From positions 1 to 51,614 of the forward strand of contig JAVVXB010000022.1 of assembly GCA_036651815.1 (NCBI GenBank): a stretch of 51,614 nucleotides of DNA, written 5' to 3'. Both the position numbers and the translations under genes were made by a program. The first letter of the stretch is position 1. Every line of letters starts with the position of its first letter. Of this stretch, positions 26,496-35,734 are shown piece after piece. Source of the stretch: JAVVXB01 sp036651815 (lineage in GTDB: Bacteria > Bacillota > Clostridia > Christensenellales > CAG-138). The notes beneath the pieces were generated by a model, which did not search any database, was not told where the DNA came from, and saw only the letters and a list, made by a program, of their open reading frames with translations.

Positions 26496-27776
26496 ATGGC
26501 AAAAATGATACTCTCACCGGAACAGCAAGCAGTGCTAACCGGTGAAAAGGGTGAAACCCTCGCAAAAGTCATGAAGACACTCGTCAAGTATGGGGAAACA
26601 TTTGGCGCGGAAAAAATGGTGCCTGTTACCAGCGAATATGGGCATCTGGTGACCAGTTTCGGCCTGTCGGTTATGAAGCCCGTCTATGCACTCATGGATC
26701 AGTTGATCGAATCGGGTGCCGTTTCCCAGCAGAAGTTCACCATGGATCCCCGCCCGTTGGACAAAAACGTCCCCTGCAATCTGCTGCAAAGTATGGTATT
26801 CAAATTTATGTATGGCGCACAGGCAGATTATGAAAAGCAACTCGACAAAATGGGCGTGTTAAGTCCAGATTCCTACACCTGCGCCTGCTATCTTGACCAG
26901 GTCGGAAACAAACCAAAAAAAGGCGAGGTGCTCAGTTGGGCAGAAAGCAGCGCAGTGGTATATGCCAACAGCGTACTCGGCGCACGCTGCAACCGAAACT
27001 CCGGCATCATTGAGCTTTTTGGCAGCATTGCAGGCTGTGTCCCGTACTTTGGCCTGTTGACCGATGCAGGCCGCAAAGCAACTTGGATCATTGAAATTAA
27101 AACCTCAAAGAAGCCTGAAGCGCAAATTCTCGGCAGCGCCATCGGCATGAAGGTCATGGAAGACGTTCCTTATATTAAGGGACTGACGCCGTTTCTTGGC
27201 AACGAACTCAATGCTGAAACAACCGCTTATCTAAAAGACTTTGGGGCCGCCACGGCGAGCAATGGCGCTGTTGGCTTATATCATATTGCTGGGCTCACAC
27301 CGGAAGCGGTGGAATCAGGCGAGGCGCTCGTTGCTCAAGACGCAAAAACCTATGTGATTGACGATGCGGAATTGGAACGGGTGAAAAATGGTTATCCCTG
27401 CATTTGGAAAGATCCGAACGCCAAGCCCAAGTTGTGCTTTGTCGGCTGTCCGCATCTTTCTTTAGAGCAGATGCATTCCTGGACCGCCGATCTTTCTGCT
27501 GCGCTGAAAAAATCCGGGTGCAAAAAAGTCGGCATCCCGACGGTGTTTACCGCATCCACTCCCGTACAGGAAGCGTTCCGTAAAACGCCGGACTATCAAA
27601 AGCTCATCGATATGGGTGTCATCATATCCTACATCTGTCCGCTCATGTATATGAACAATCCCCTCTGCGGCAAGCAACCGGTCATAACAAACTCCAATAA
27701 GCTGCGCACCTATACATCCAGCCGTTATTATACCGATGCGGAAATTCTGGATCTCATTTCGAAAGGAGGCAACTGA
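26496..27776 (+). CDS. Aconitase X catalytic (large) subunit
   Basis: 426 residues of the aconitase X (AcnX, DUF521) catalytic subunit, an iron-sulfur lyase. Characterised bacterial AcnX dehydrate cis-3-hydroxyproline, and archaeal ones dehydrate 5-phosphomevalonate. Motifs: SPEQQAVLTGEKGETLAKVMKTLVKYGE at the start; SADHTG/VTSEYGHLV; DPRPLDKNVPCN; GVLSPDSYTCACYLDQVGNKPKKGE; NSVLGARCNRNSGIIELFGSIAGCVPYFG; and FVGCPHLSLEQM. Several Cys are candidate [2Fe-2S] ligands. SD gaggagg precedes ATG with long spacing. It is followed by the swivel subunit two bases away; no proline racemase or dehydrogenase is adjacent, so the substrate is not fixed by context. Confidence 0.93.
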   Translation: MAKMILSPEQQAVLTGEKGETLAKVMKTLVKYGETFGAEKMVPVTSEYGHLVTSFGLSVMKPVYALMDQLIESGAVSQQKFTMDPRPLDKNVPCNLLQSMVFKFMYGAQADYEKQLDKMGVLSPDSYTCACYLDQVGNKPKKGEVLSWAESSAVVYANSVLGARCNRNSGIIELFGSIAGCVPYFGLLTDAGRKATWIIEIKTSKKPEAQILGSAIGMKVMEDVPYIKGLTPFLGNELNAETTAYLKDFGAATASNGAVGLYHIAGLTPEAVESGEALVAQDAKTYVIDDAELERVKNGYPCIWKDPNAKPKLCFVGCPHLSLEQMHSWTADLSAALKKSGCKKVGIPTVFTASTPVQEAFRKTPDYQKLIDMGVIISYICPLMYMNNPLCGKQPVITNSNKLRTYTSSRYYTDAEILDLISKGGN

Positions 27777-27777
27777 T

Positions 27778-28221
27778 ATGGCAAAGACATTTCAAGGACG
27801 CGCGGTCGTACAAGGTCGGGCAACCGCCGTCGCGCTCGTGACAAAAAGCGGGTTTAATACATTGGCCAGTTTCCAAAAGGCACTGATGTTTGGCGATAAA
27901 AAAGCCTCCTGCTCGGACCAGAACAATCCCGATTTGTACGGCAAGGCCATGGCGGGTACCGCGCTGTGCCTTCCCCAGACCATCGGTTCCACAACCGGTG
28001 GCATGGTGCTGTTTACTGCCGCATCGTTTGGTAGGCAGCCTGCGTGCATGCTGTTTTCGAAGCCCATCGACTCGCTGGCCGCTGCCGGTGCCATCCTTGC
28101 GGACGTTTGGACGGATGCAAGCATGCCGGTTGTAGACAGTCTGGGGGATGAATTCCTGCAAACCGTCAAAACTGGCGATGCCATTACGGTGAGCGAAGAC
28201 GGATGCGTCACGGTTGGCTGA
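27778..28221 (+). CDS. Aconitase X swivel (small) subunit
   Basis: 147 residues from ATG 27778 (SD aaaggagg; the longer frame starts inside the upstream gene). The AcnX swivel domain DUF126 provides the second half of the active site. Motifs: FQGRAVVQGRATAVALV, then MFGDKKASCSDQNNPDLYGKAMAGTALCLPQTIGSTTGGMVL (characteristic Ser/Thr-rich loop), then ADVWTDASMPVVDSLGDEF. It overlaps the operon of the catalytic subunit and ends with a terminator at 28307. Confidence 0.93.
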   Translation: MAKTFQGRAVVQGRATAVALVTKSGFNTLASFQKALMFGDKKASCSDQNNPDLYGKAMAGTALCLPQTIGSTTGGMVLFTAASFGRQPACMLFSKPIDSLAAAGAILADVWTDASMPVVDSLGDEFLQTVKTGDAITVSEDGCVTVG

Positions 28222-28306
28222 TCTTGACGCAGATCTCCACAACAGTATCGCGCCCAGTAAGCGTTTGATGTAATCGCGGGAACGCGTATACCCCCGTTCT
28301 CTTCTG

Positions 28307-28335
28307 AACCGATCCCCTCAAACGGGATCGGTTTT
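28307..28335 (+). terminator. Terminator of the aconitase X operon
   Basis: Stem aaccgatccc/gggatcggtt with a 7-nt loop and a T4 tail, 85 bases after the stop codon. Confidence 0.8.
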
Positions 28336-28378
28336 GTTATGGACTTCAATCAGTGCGAGCGCGAAGCGGTCACATCAT

Positions 28379-28750
28379 AAACCACCCGCTATGTGGGTGA
28401 GAGATAAAGAATTCTGCAAAAAGAATCACCTTTCCTGTAGCATAGAAGTGCTCAAGCTACTATGTTGGAAAGGAAAGGTGATTCCATGGCTAAACAGGAA
28501 AATAGTTTAGCGCACACAAAAGGCTGCGCAAATATCATGTTGTGTTTAGCTCCAAGTATAGACGAAAAATCACCTGTGATCAATATTCGGAAAGTTTAGA
28601 AAAGATATTAAGGCAGCTATGTGATTACAAGGGAGTCGAGATACACGATAGCTTGAACACCGTGCAAGCAGCGCCTTTAGACGCTTGTAGGCAACAAGGG
28701 CTTATAGCCAAAAGCAAGCCGCCCGTTTTCACGGGTGGAAGCAAGTTTTT
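28379..28750 (+). mobile_element. Internally deleted IS200/IS605-type element
   Basis: Approximate limits only. The left part has a short hairpin (accacccgct...gggt at 28381-28398) and a large inverted repeat (13-bp stem gaatcacctttcc/ggaaaggtgattc, 28423-28435 and 28472-28484). A broken TnpA start follows, and the right part ends with the hairpin ccgcccg/cgggtgg (about 28719-28736). Both ends are retained while most of tnpA is gone. This layout is typical of non-autonomous IS200 derivatives that could be mobilised in trans. Confidence 0.65.
28486..28720 (+). pseudogene. Remnant of an IS200-like Y1 transposase (TnpA)
   Basis: Begins with ATG 28486 MAKQENSLAHTK, then needs one inserted base to continue as K-Y-H-V-V-F-S-S-K-Y-R-R-K, the IS200 TnpA N-terminus. 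It runs to QLCDYKGVEI and then jumps to a short C-terminal end (about DSLNTVQAAPLDACRQQG). The HUH motif and catalytic Tyr segment are deleted. Confidence 0.75.
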
Positions 28751-29276
28751 GGTTGTAAGATGTATTCCCATTTTATTGAGGCACGGCCACCGGAATGATC
28801 CGTGAACTGGTGTCCCCTAAAATGATCTCGTCCTTTGAACATATTTCTGAAAAAAGAATCTGCGGTTTTGAGTCGATTTTTTCCGTTCGCGCGGAGGATT
28901 CACAGGGTTACTAAATATAGATCCGTGGACGCCATGCAAAGAAATGGCAAGAAAGATGTCCAATAAAATTTGGGGAGAATTTTGATGCAAATCCAACCGG
29001 CATGCCCACCCGATCACGCAAGTGCACACAAGGCACCGTCTCTGACCGGTTGTTTCGAAATGATCACCGCCGTCCAGGCGATCGCACGCGTGCGCATAAC
29101 GGGTAACCCGATGTTTGGCACTGGTGCAAATGCCAATCGGCCATATACATTTGATTTCATACGACATGTGGAGTATACTTTTTTATGATATCCTTTCAGT
29201 TTCTCAAGAACGCACAGCGAACAATCATTGGATGTTTGAAGCTGTTGAATAAAGCCATTACATGTAAGGGGGGCAG
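28751..29276. other. Intergenic region upstream of the EAL gene
   Basis: About 520 bases without a convincing gene. A pair of short aatgatc-containing repeats (about 28793 and 28826, separated by tgaactggtgtccc) resembles terminal repeats of some IS elements, at low confidence. The ORFs here are not protein-like. Confidence 0.4.
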
Positions 29277-31613
29277 ATGATGTTGCATTCTCAAAAACAC
29301 CGTTTCAGCGAACATGCCGCCGGCCAAATGCCCCTTGTGCCGGCAAAAATGCGCAAAGCCAAACTGCGGGATCATCTGATATTTGTTTTCATCTTAGTTG
29401 TCAGTCTGTTCCTTGTCGCCATCGTCCTATGGAGTTATCTTGCAAAGATCAAATCCGCGCTCGATACCACATTAAACCAGAATATGAGTGAGCTTGCTCA
29501 TATCAATGCACTTGCCATTCAGAAAGAAATCAACGGCCATTTTGACACGCTCAACGGCATCGCCTCCGGGCTTTCCAGTGATTTGCTCGCTGACAAGCAA
29601 CGCCTTTTGGTTACTTTTGAAGCGGCCATCGAACATACGATGTTTGAGCGTCTCGGACTAATCTATCCCAATGGTCTCGGTATTGCGGTGGATTGCTTGC
29701 ACGGTGCTTTACCAGATACGCACTGCGTTAATGGAGCATCCATCAATCGTGCAATGCAGGGCAGCAACGTGATTACGAATCCTTTCAAGGATTCCTGTTC
29801 CGGCAATTCAAACGTCGCCATGTATGTTCCCGTATATCTGAATGGATCCATCGTTGCCGTTCTTTGTGGGACGCACAATGCGGATGTTCTCCGCGACCTT
29901 CTGGAAGTTAGCGTGTTTGATGGAAATGGATACGTCCATCTCATTGATTCCGATGGAAATATGCTGTTTCGTTCCACAAAAGCTGATCTGGCGCCGCGAG
30001 AGCCAAACATTTTTCATGACGAATATCTCACATCCAACGGATTTGACGAACTAAAAACGAATCTTAAGACGGGAACGAGCGGCGTCGTCAATTTTACCCA
30101 ACCTGGCGGTGTGCCCAAATGTGTTCGCTACACCCCAGTTGGCATCAATGACTGGTTTATTGGGCTTGTAATGACGACTTCTTATCTGAATGAACAAAAC
30201 AGTGTCACACGTACCGCGTCCTTTGGCCTTGTCGGTTTTATTGTTGCCGTAATCATCGCCATGATGCTGTTGATCATTCTGCTGCGGCAACGTAGCCGCA
30301 ACGCGGTCCTCCACTTTGCGATGACCGATCCCCTCACTGGTTGCGGTAATCGAAGCAGCTTTCTCACCAAGATGCAAGCAAGGCAGGAATACTTCAATGG
30401 AACGTATGACCTGGTGACGTATAACCTGCGCAAGTTTCGGTTTTTTAATGAGCTATTCGGGCACGAGCAGGGCGATGCATTGATCAAAAAAATCTCTGAG
30501 ATTTTTTCTGCCACGCTGGCGAATGATGAACTCTTTGCGAGGCTTCACTCCGATCAATTTCTGCTGTTGCTCAATCATACTGGTCACACAACAACCTCGG
30601 AACGGTTGCATACATGGATTGATCAAATTAGCAAAACCTTTTCCGACCGAAAATCACAATATGAAATTCTATCCCAGTGCGGTGTCTATCATCTGACGGA
30701 AAAAGACATCGGCAAAGATCTCAACGTTCTGATTGACTATTCCAACGAAGCGATGGAAGGCGATAGATCCAAAAAGAAAAATACGGTAACCGTCTTTGAT
30801 CTTGAGATTGCCGCCAACATTCAGTACAAATATACAATGGAGCGGCTTATGCACGCTGCGCTCCTAACGCAGGAATTTATGGTCTATCTTCAGCCCAAAT
30901 ACTGTATTCTTGATGAGCCACCCGTTCTGGCCGGTGCAGAAGCGCTTGCGCGCTGGCAGTCAAAAGAGCTTGGTATGGTATATCCAGATGCATTTATTCC
31001 GCTATTTGAGGAAAACGGCTTTATTATCAAACTGGATATGTATATGCTGGATAGGGTATGTGCGCAGCAGCAAGCTTGGCTTGCCAGCGGAATGACCTGC
31101 GTTCCAATCTCTGTAAATATGTCTAGGCTGAACCTGTATAACAGCGATTTTATGAAGACCGTTCAGGAAATTATCGATCGTCATGGCGTCCCCTACGATC
31201 TCATCGAGCTTGAAATTACGGAGAGCGCCGTATTTAATGATCAAGCAGTGATCATCGATATTCTCACCCGACTCCATGAACTCGGAATTCATCTGTCAAT
31301 TGATGATTTTGGCTGCGGATACTCCTCCTTCAATATGCTTACCGGTATTGATGTTGATACTGTGAAGATCGACAAGGGATTCTTTGATGATGCTTTACAA
31401 ACTGTCAAAGGGAAAAAAGTTGTATCTTCATTGATCTGGGTCTTGAAAGGACTTGGGTTTACGACCGTAGCTGAAGGGATTGAAACCGCTGAAGAGGTTG
31501 CATTTCTGAAAAAATGTGGATGTGACCTCGTTCAAGGCTATTATTTTGGTAAACCCGCGCCGATTGATCAATATGGCCGTACGCACCTAGCGAGCCTTCA
31601 AAATCATGTATGA
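29277..31613 (+). CDS. Cache-GGDEF(degenerate)-EAL c-di-GMP phosphodiesterase
   Basis: 778 residues. Membrane helices at about 35-57 (LIFVFILVVSLFLVAIVLW) and 318-338 flank an extracellular Cache-like sensor (about 60-310, ending VRYTPVGINDWFIGLV). The GGDEF domain follows (TDPLTGCGNRSSFL) but its signature is HSDQF, so no cyclase activity is expected; it may still bind GTP. The EAL domain has intact motifs: GAEALARW, ITESAV (ELEITES), DDFGCGYSSFNML, DTVKIDKGF and AEGIETAEE. It should therefore hydrolyse c-di-GMP in response to an external ligand. SD aaggggggc precedes ATG 29277. Its neighbours are unrelated, so it is probably monocistronic. Confidence 0.93.
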   Translation: MMLHSQKHRFSEHAAGQMPLVPAKMRKAKLRDHLIFVFILVVSLFLVAIVLWSYLAKIKSALDTTLNQNMSELAHINALAIQKEINGHFDTLNGIASGLSSDLLADKQRLLVTFEAAIEHTMFERLGLIYPNGLGIAVDCLHGALPDTHCVNGASINRAMQGSNVITNPFKDSCSGNSNVAMYVPVYLNGSIVAVLCGTHNADVLRDLLEVSVFDGNGYVHLIDSDGNMLFRSTKADLAPREPNIFHDEYLTSNGFDELKTNLKTGTSGVVNFTQPGGVPKCVRYTPVGINDWFIGLVMTTSYLNEQNSVTRTASFGLVGFIVAVIIAMMLLIILLRQRSRNAVLHFAMTDPLTGCGNRSSFLTKMQARQEYFNGTYDLVTYNLRKFRFFNELFGHEQGDALIKKISEIFSATLANDELFARLHSDQFLLLLNHTGHTTTSERLHTWIDQISKTFSDRKSQYEILSQCGVYHLTEKDIGKDLNVLIDYSNEAMEGDRSKKKNTVTVFDLEIAANIQYKYTMERLMHAALLTQEFMVYLQPKYCILDEPPVLAGAEALARWQSKELGMVYPDAFIPLFEENGFIIKLDMYMLDRVCAQQQAWLASGMTCVPISVNMSRLNLYNSDFMKTVQEIIDRHGVPYDLIELEITESAVFNDQAVIIDILTRLHELGIHLSIDDFGCGYSSFNMLTGIDVDTVKIDKGFFDDALQTVKGKKVVSSLIWVLKGLGFTTVAEGIETAEEVAFLKKCGCDLVQGYYFGKPAPIDQYGRTHLASLQNHV

Positions 31614-31893
31614 CAATAGAGCTTAAGTTGTAATGATACTGCACATTACGTTGCAATTGGGAAGTATGCGTCGTGATGGTTTTAAACGATTCCACACAGC
31701 ACCCGGCTAAGCAACCGTACCCCACCAGATAAATATTCGTTCTACTACATTTTCTTGCTGTTTTCAGCGCTGCAATAGGAGATGTCTTTTTTGTTTGTGA
31801 TGTTTTGAATTCTAACGATACGTTCGGCTATATCAGGATGCTAAAAACTGAGGTTTTAACACAAAAACGCAATGATTTGTTGTTGAATTAATA
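31614..31893. other. Intergenic region, nothing recognised
   Basis: Leads into the promoter at 31894. No gene or clear terminator for the EAL gene was found. Confidence 0.5.
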
Positions 31894-31922
31894 TTGACAT
31901 GTTGTTTAACTGGTTTTATTAT
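31894..31922 (+). promoter_or_regulatory. Strong sigma-70-type promoter of the aminotransferase-iorAB operon
   Basis: Consensus TTGACA (31894-31899), a 17-bp spacer and TATTAT (31917-31922), 39 bases before ATG 31962. Confidence 0.75.
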
Positions 31923-31961
31923 AAAATTACAATTCAAAAATATAATGAAGGGGGATCTCCC

Positions 31962-33080
31962 ATGGATACTGCTTTTCTTGCGCGTCACGGTATATTAGAC
32001 ATGTCTCCCTACGTTCCCGGCAAACCTGTTGAAGAAGTACAACGTGAATATGGTTTCACCGATGTTGTCAAAATGGCTTCCAACGAAAATCCACTGCATA
32101 CATCTCCTCTAGCGATGATTGCAATGGAACGCGAACTGAAGAATTGCTTTATGTATCCTGAAGGCAGCAGCCCTGGCGTGCGCGAGGCACTGAGCCGCCA
32201 TCTCGAAATTGATTCAAACTGCATTCTGGTCGGTAATGGCGGTGACCATGTCATCAACATGATTTGCGCCGCATTTGTCAATGAAGGAGACGAGGTCATC
32301 GTAGGCGATCCTTCATTTAAAACATACGAATCATCAACAGCCATAGCAGGCGGCGTGCTTGTGCGCGTACCACTCATCGACAATACAACCGATCTTGGCG
32401 GCATGCTCGCCGCCGTCACTGAAAAGACCAAGCTGATCTTCGTCTGCAATCCAAATAATCCCACAGGCACCATCGTAACGATTCCTTCGCTTGATACATT
32501 TATAAAGCACGTACCTGCGCACTGCATTGTCGTATTGGATGAAGCCTATTTTGAATATGCGCAATCTCCCGACTATAAAGACGGCATTGATTATGTCAAG
32601 CAGGGCAAAAACGTCATCGTCATCCGTACCTTCAGCAAAATCTTTGGCCTTGCTGGTTTACGTATCGGCTACGCCGTGTTAAACCTTGCACTGATGGAAA
32701 TCCTCGCGCGCGTACTTCCCCCATTTCCCGTCAATCGCATTGCGCAGGCTGGCGCAATCGCCGCGCTTGAAGACACGAAATTCTTAAATGAAGTCATTCG
32801 CGTCAACGCGGAGGGTCGAGAATACCTCTACGCCTCGTTTGATGCGCTTGGCATGGACTGTGCACATTCCTATGCAAACTACGTGTTTGTCGATACGCAT
32901 ATGCCAGCCGATGCGCTTTCCATTGCGTTGCTTCGCCGGGGTATCATCATTCGTCCCGCCACACAGTGGGGTTTTTCTACATCTCTACGCGTAACGGTCG
33001 GTACAATGGCTGAAAATGAGCGTTTTATCGCGGCACTAACCGACTTGCAGTCATCGTTCCTATCGGGAGGTACGCTATGA
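31962..33080 (+). CDS. Class I/II aminotransferase, HisC-like, paired with iorAB
   Basis: 372 residues from ATG 31962 (SD aaggggg). A HisC-family PLP aminotransferase. Motifs: VVKMASNENPLHTSP, CNPNNPTGT, VLDEAYFEY and the PLP-lysine motif RTFSKIFGLAGLRIGY, with Arg near the C-terminus (SLRVTVGTMAEN). It is the first gene of an operon with iorA (4-base overlap) and iorB. The gene order suggests it converts an aromatic amino acid to the 2-oxo acid that IorAB oxidises, rather than acting in histidine synthesis, as no his genes are nearby. Confidence 0.88.
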   Translation: MDTAFLARHGILDMSPYVPGKPVEEVQREYGFTDVVKMASNENPLHTSPLAMIAMERELKNCFMYPEGSSPGVREALSRHLEIDSNCILVGNGGDHVINMICAAFVNEGDEVIVGDPSFKTYESSTAIAGGVLVRVPLIDNTTDLGGMLAAVTEKTKLIFVCNPNNPTGTIVTIPSLDTFIKHVPAHCIVVLDEAYFEYAQSPDYKDGIDYVKQGKNVIVIRTFSKIFGLAGLRIGYAVLNLALMEILARVLPPFPVNRIAQAGAIAALEDTKFLNEVIRVNAEGREYLYASFDALGMDCAHSYANYVFVDTHMPADALSIALLRRGIIIRPATQWGFSTSLRVTVGTMAENERFIAALTDLQSSFLSGGTL

Positions 33081-34930
33081 TTCGAAGCATCAGCGGAAAT
33101 GAGGCGGTTGCACTTGCGGCGGTTAACGCTGGCGCAACCGTCATTACCGGTTATCCAGGCACGCCATCGAGCGAAGCCATCGCCAGCCTTTGGGACAAAA
33201 GTATCTCCGGGGTCGAGGTTCAATGGAGCGTCAACGAAAAGGTTGCATTTGAGATTGCAGCAGCCGCAGCATGGGCAGGTCAGCGGAGTCTCTGTACCAT
33301 GAAAATGTCGGGGCTGAACGTCTGCTACGACTCGCTGATTTCAGTGGTTTACTCCGGCTGCAAAGGCGCGTTGGTTGTGTATGTGTGCGACGACCCGGGC
33401 GTATCCGCTGGTATGCCGGAGCAAGACGTGCGCGGCTTTGCCAGAATGAGTGATATGCCCGTGATTGACTGCACGAATGTAGCGGATTCATATACGCTTA
33501 CGCAATATGCGTTCTCGCTCTCCGAACAGATTGGCTCCCCCGTTATGCTCCGCTCTGTCACTAGCGTATCTCTCTCGCATGAGACGCTTGACGTTCCCGA
33601 GTTGCAACCTCAGCCACCGCACGAGCCACAGCTTGAAAAAAACATTGCAAAGTACACCAAGGCTGGCGCGAAAATTTGCATGGATCAGCACCGCGACTTG
33701 ATTTTTCGGCTCAAAAAGGCGGAATCCATCATCCGTTCCGATGGCATCAACGAATTCTCACCGAATCCAGCGGCTAAGCTTGGCATCGTTTCCGTCGGCA
33801 TTGCCGGACGATATTTGGACGAGGGTATTGCGATTGCGTCGCGGCTCTATCCCATAGGTGAGCTGTCGCGACTATGGGTGAAAACAACCGTGCCGGCACC
33901 CGTTGACGAGCTTTGCAGACTGGCAAAGGACTGCGATACCATCATCGTCATCGAAGAAAACGAGCCTTATATCGAACATGCACTATTCATTGAGGCACAG
34001 AAGCTTGGCAGTAAACTACGCATCCTTGGTAAAGAAGATGGATCGCTCTCTCGCATAGGCAGTTTTGATGCGCTTACAGTAGCGCGTGTGTTGCTGCTGG
34101 CCGTTCACCCAAAAGCGGTGGATGTACTTCCCGCGCATACGGATGCGGCAAATTGCGCCGCCGCGCGTCCTATTGGCGTTTGTGCAGGCTGTCCACACAG
34201 GGGAACGTTTCTTTCAATTAACACGGCACTCAAACAGCTTGGGTTCAATCCGGACAATGCCGTCGTGACAGGCGATATTGGTTGTACCATCCTCGGTATG
34301 AGTCCGCCGTTCTACACGCTTTGGACGGAGATTTCTATGGGCGCATCCGTTCCTTTTGCGCAGGGATTTTCCTATGCGGGCATTAAAACACCGCTCATCG
34401 CAACCATTGGCGATTCCACCTTCCTGCACGGAGGAATCCCCGGCTTTATCAACGCGGTATGGAACAACACCAATCTTACCGCTATCATTCTGGACAATGG
34501 CTGGACCGGTATGACAGGCATGCAGGTTAACCCTGGCACAGCAAACGAATTTCAACGTGGCAGCTTCTGTAATCGCGTAGATATCGCCAAGATTGTTCCC
34601 GCGTTAGGCGTGCCGCATTTTGCCATTTGCGACCCGTATGATGTGCCTGAAATGACGCGGGTTCTGACGGAGATGCTTGCAAAAGACGGCGTTAAGGTGA
34701 TTCTTGCGCGGCGCGAATGTGCAATTCAAGCTGGCAGACGAAAAATTAAGTATGGAACCGTACGCATTGACGCGGGCAAGTGCACCCGTTGCAAGGTGTG
34801 CATCCGAAAAACCGGTTGCCCCGCGCTCCTGTTTGACGGTAACAACGTGACCATCGATGCAAAGCAGTGCAACGGCTGTGGCATTTGTGCATCGCAATGC
34901 AGATTCTCAGCCATCGTAAAGGAGGCATGA
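33077..34930 (+). CDS. iorA: Indolepyruvate:ferredoxin oxidoreductase, alpha subunit
   Basis: 617 residues. It oxidatively decarboxylates aryl pyruvates (indole-, phenyl-, hydroxyphenylpyruvate) to the acyl-CoA with ferredoxin reduction, in anaerobes. N-terminal pyrimidine domain (SGNEAVALAAVNAGATVITGYPGTPSSE), TPP-binding region GDIGCTILGMSPP ... GDSTFLHGGIPGF, and a C-terminal ferredoxin-like part with two clusters (CTRCKVCIRKTGC and CNGCGICASQC). Length fits the family. ATGA overlap with the upstream aminotransferase; iorB follows six bases later. Confidence 0.96.
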   Translation: MIRSISGNEAVALAAVNAGATVITGYPGTPSSEAIASLWDKSISGVEVQWSVNEKVAFEIAAAAAWAGQRSLCTMKMSGLNVCYDSLISVVYSGCKGALVVYVCDDPGVSAGMPEQDVRGFARMSDMPVIDCTNVADSYTLTQYAFSLSEQIGSPVMLRSVTSVSLSHETLDVPELQPQPPHEPQLEKNIAKYTKAGAKICMDQHRDLIFRLKKAESIIRSDGINEFSPNPAAKLGIVSVGIAGRYLDEGIAIASRLYPIGELSRLWVKTTVPAPVDELCRLAKDCDTIIVIEENEPYIEHALFIEAQKLGSKLRILGKEDGSLSRIGSFDALTVARVLLLAVHPKAVDVLPAHTDAANCAAARPIGVCAGCPHRGTFLSINTALKQLGFNPDNAVVTGDIGCTILGMSPPFYTLWTEISMGASVPFAQGFSYAGIKTPLIATIGDSTFLHGGIPGFINAVWNNTNLTAIILDNGWTGMTGMQVNPGTANEFQRGSFCNRVDIAKIVPALGVPHFAICDPYDVPEMTRVLTEMLAKDGVKVILARRECAIQAGRRKIKYGTVRIDAGKCTRCKVCIRKTGCPALLFDGNNVTIDAKQCNGCGICASQCRFSAIVKEA

Positions 34931-34935
34931 AACGC

Positions 34936-35511
34936 ATGAACAAGCTTGATCTTTACCTCGTTGGCGTTGGCGGCCAAGGTGTGCTTACCATTGCCGACAT
35001 CATTCAGCTTTGCGCCATCAATCAGGGCATCCACTGTAATTACTATCCCACGAAGGGAATGGCGCAGCGCGGCGGATTTGTCAAGGCACAGCTTCGGCTT
35101 GGCAATGCCGCTGGCGGCCCGGAAATCAGCCTGATGGGCGCCGATGTTGCGTTATCTATGGAGCTGTCGGAAAGTCTGAAGGCAATCGACTATGTGAAAC
35201 CTGCGGGCGATCTGCTCGTCTATGGCTACCGTTTTTTGCCGACGGACGTCATGCTTGGAAAAGCCCCTTATCCCGATGAAGCGTACGTACATCAAGCCGC
35301 TGATGCGCATGGCGTTCGATATACCTTCGTCGATCCGATTCTGTTACCTCAGGATGCGGCAGACAACGTGTTTCTACTGGGCGCAGCGCAGAAACATACA
35401 GCAATTGGACAAATGTTCTCCGCCGATGCACTGCTCTCCGCCATACTTCAGCGATTCCCAAAGAATGCGGATCGCAACCGTGCAGCTTTCTCTGCGGGAC
35501 TTGCCGTGTAA
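34936..35511 (+). CDS. iorB: Indolepyruvate:ferredoxin oxidoreductase, beta subunit
   Basis: 191 residues from ATG 34936 (aaggagg nine bases upstream). The gamma-type subunit of 2-oxoacid oxidoreductases: LYLVGVGGQGVLTIADII, then YYPTKGMAQRGGFVKAQLRLG, and the SMELSESLKAIDYVKP segment. It pairs with iorA. A bidirectional terminator lies downstream. Confidence 0.93.
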   Translation: MNKLDLYLVGVGGQGVLTIADIIQLCAINQGIHCNYYPTKGMAQRGGFVKAQLRLGNAAGGPEISLMGADVALSMELSESLKAIDYVKPAGDLLVYGYRFLPTDVMLGKAPYPDEAYVHQAADAHGVRYTFVDPILLPQDAADNVFLLGAAQKHTAIGQMFSADALLSAILQRFPKNADRNRAAFSAGLAV

Positions 35512-35640
35512 ACTCACAGATGTGCTGGATCAAAAACAACCGTTGTTCCGCCCTACTGATGTGATTGGCTGGTTGGATTGCTTGACAGGATCGTTTTCCT
35601 TACAGGCTCTATTGAATTCTAGCCCTTGTTGATACAGCAA

Positions 35641-35680
35641 AACGCAGATAGTATCCATTTCGATCCTATCTGCGTTTTTT
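35641..35680. terminator. Bidirectional terminator between iorB and the sugar-acid operon
   Basis: An 11-bp perfect stem aacgcagatag/ctatctgcgtt (35641-35651, 35666-35676) with T6 on the plus side and T4 on the minus side. It serves the convergent iorB and kdgK genes. Confidence 0.9.
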
Positions 35681-35734
35681 GAATTTTAGATTTGTGGTCA
35701 AAGACACTTCCGTTCGTTTCCAATAGTGCTGCTG

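Noticed and set aside
28817..29167. 116-residue minus-strand ORF upstream of the EAL gene
   Set aside because: No SD, unusual composition and no recognisable family.
31962..33080. hisC of histidine biosynthesis
   Set aside because: No his genes nearby; four-base overlap with iorA indicates a role with indolepyruvate oxidoreductase.
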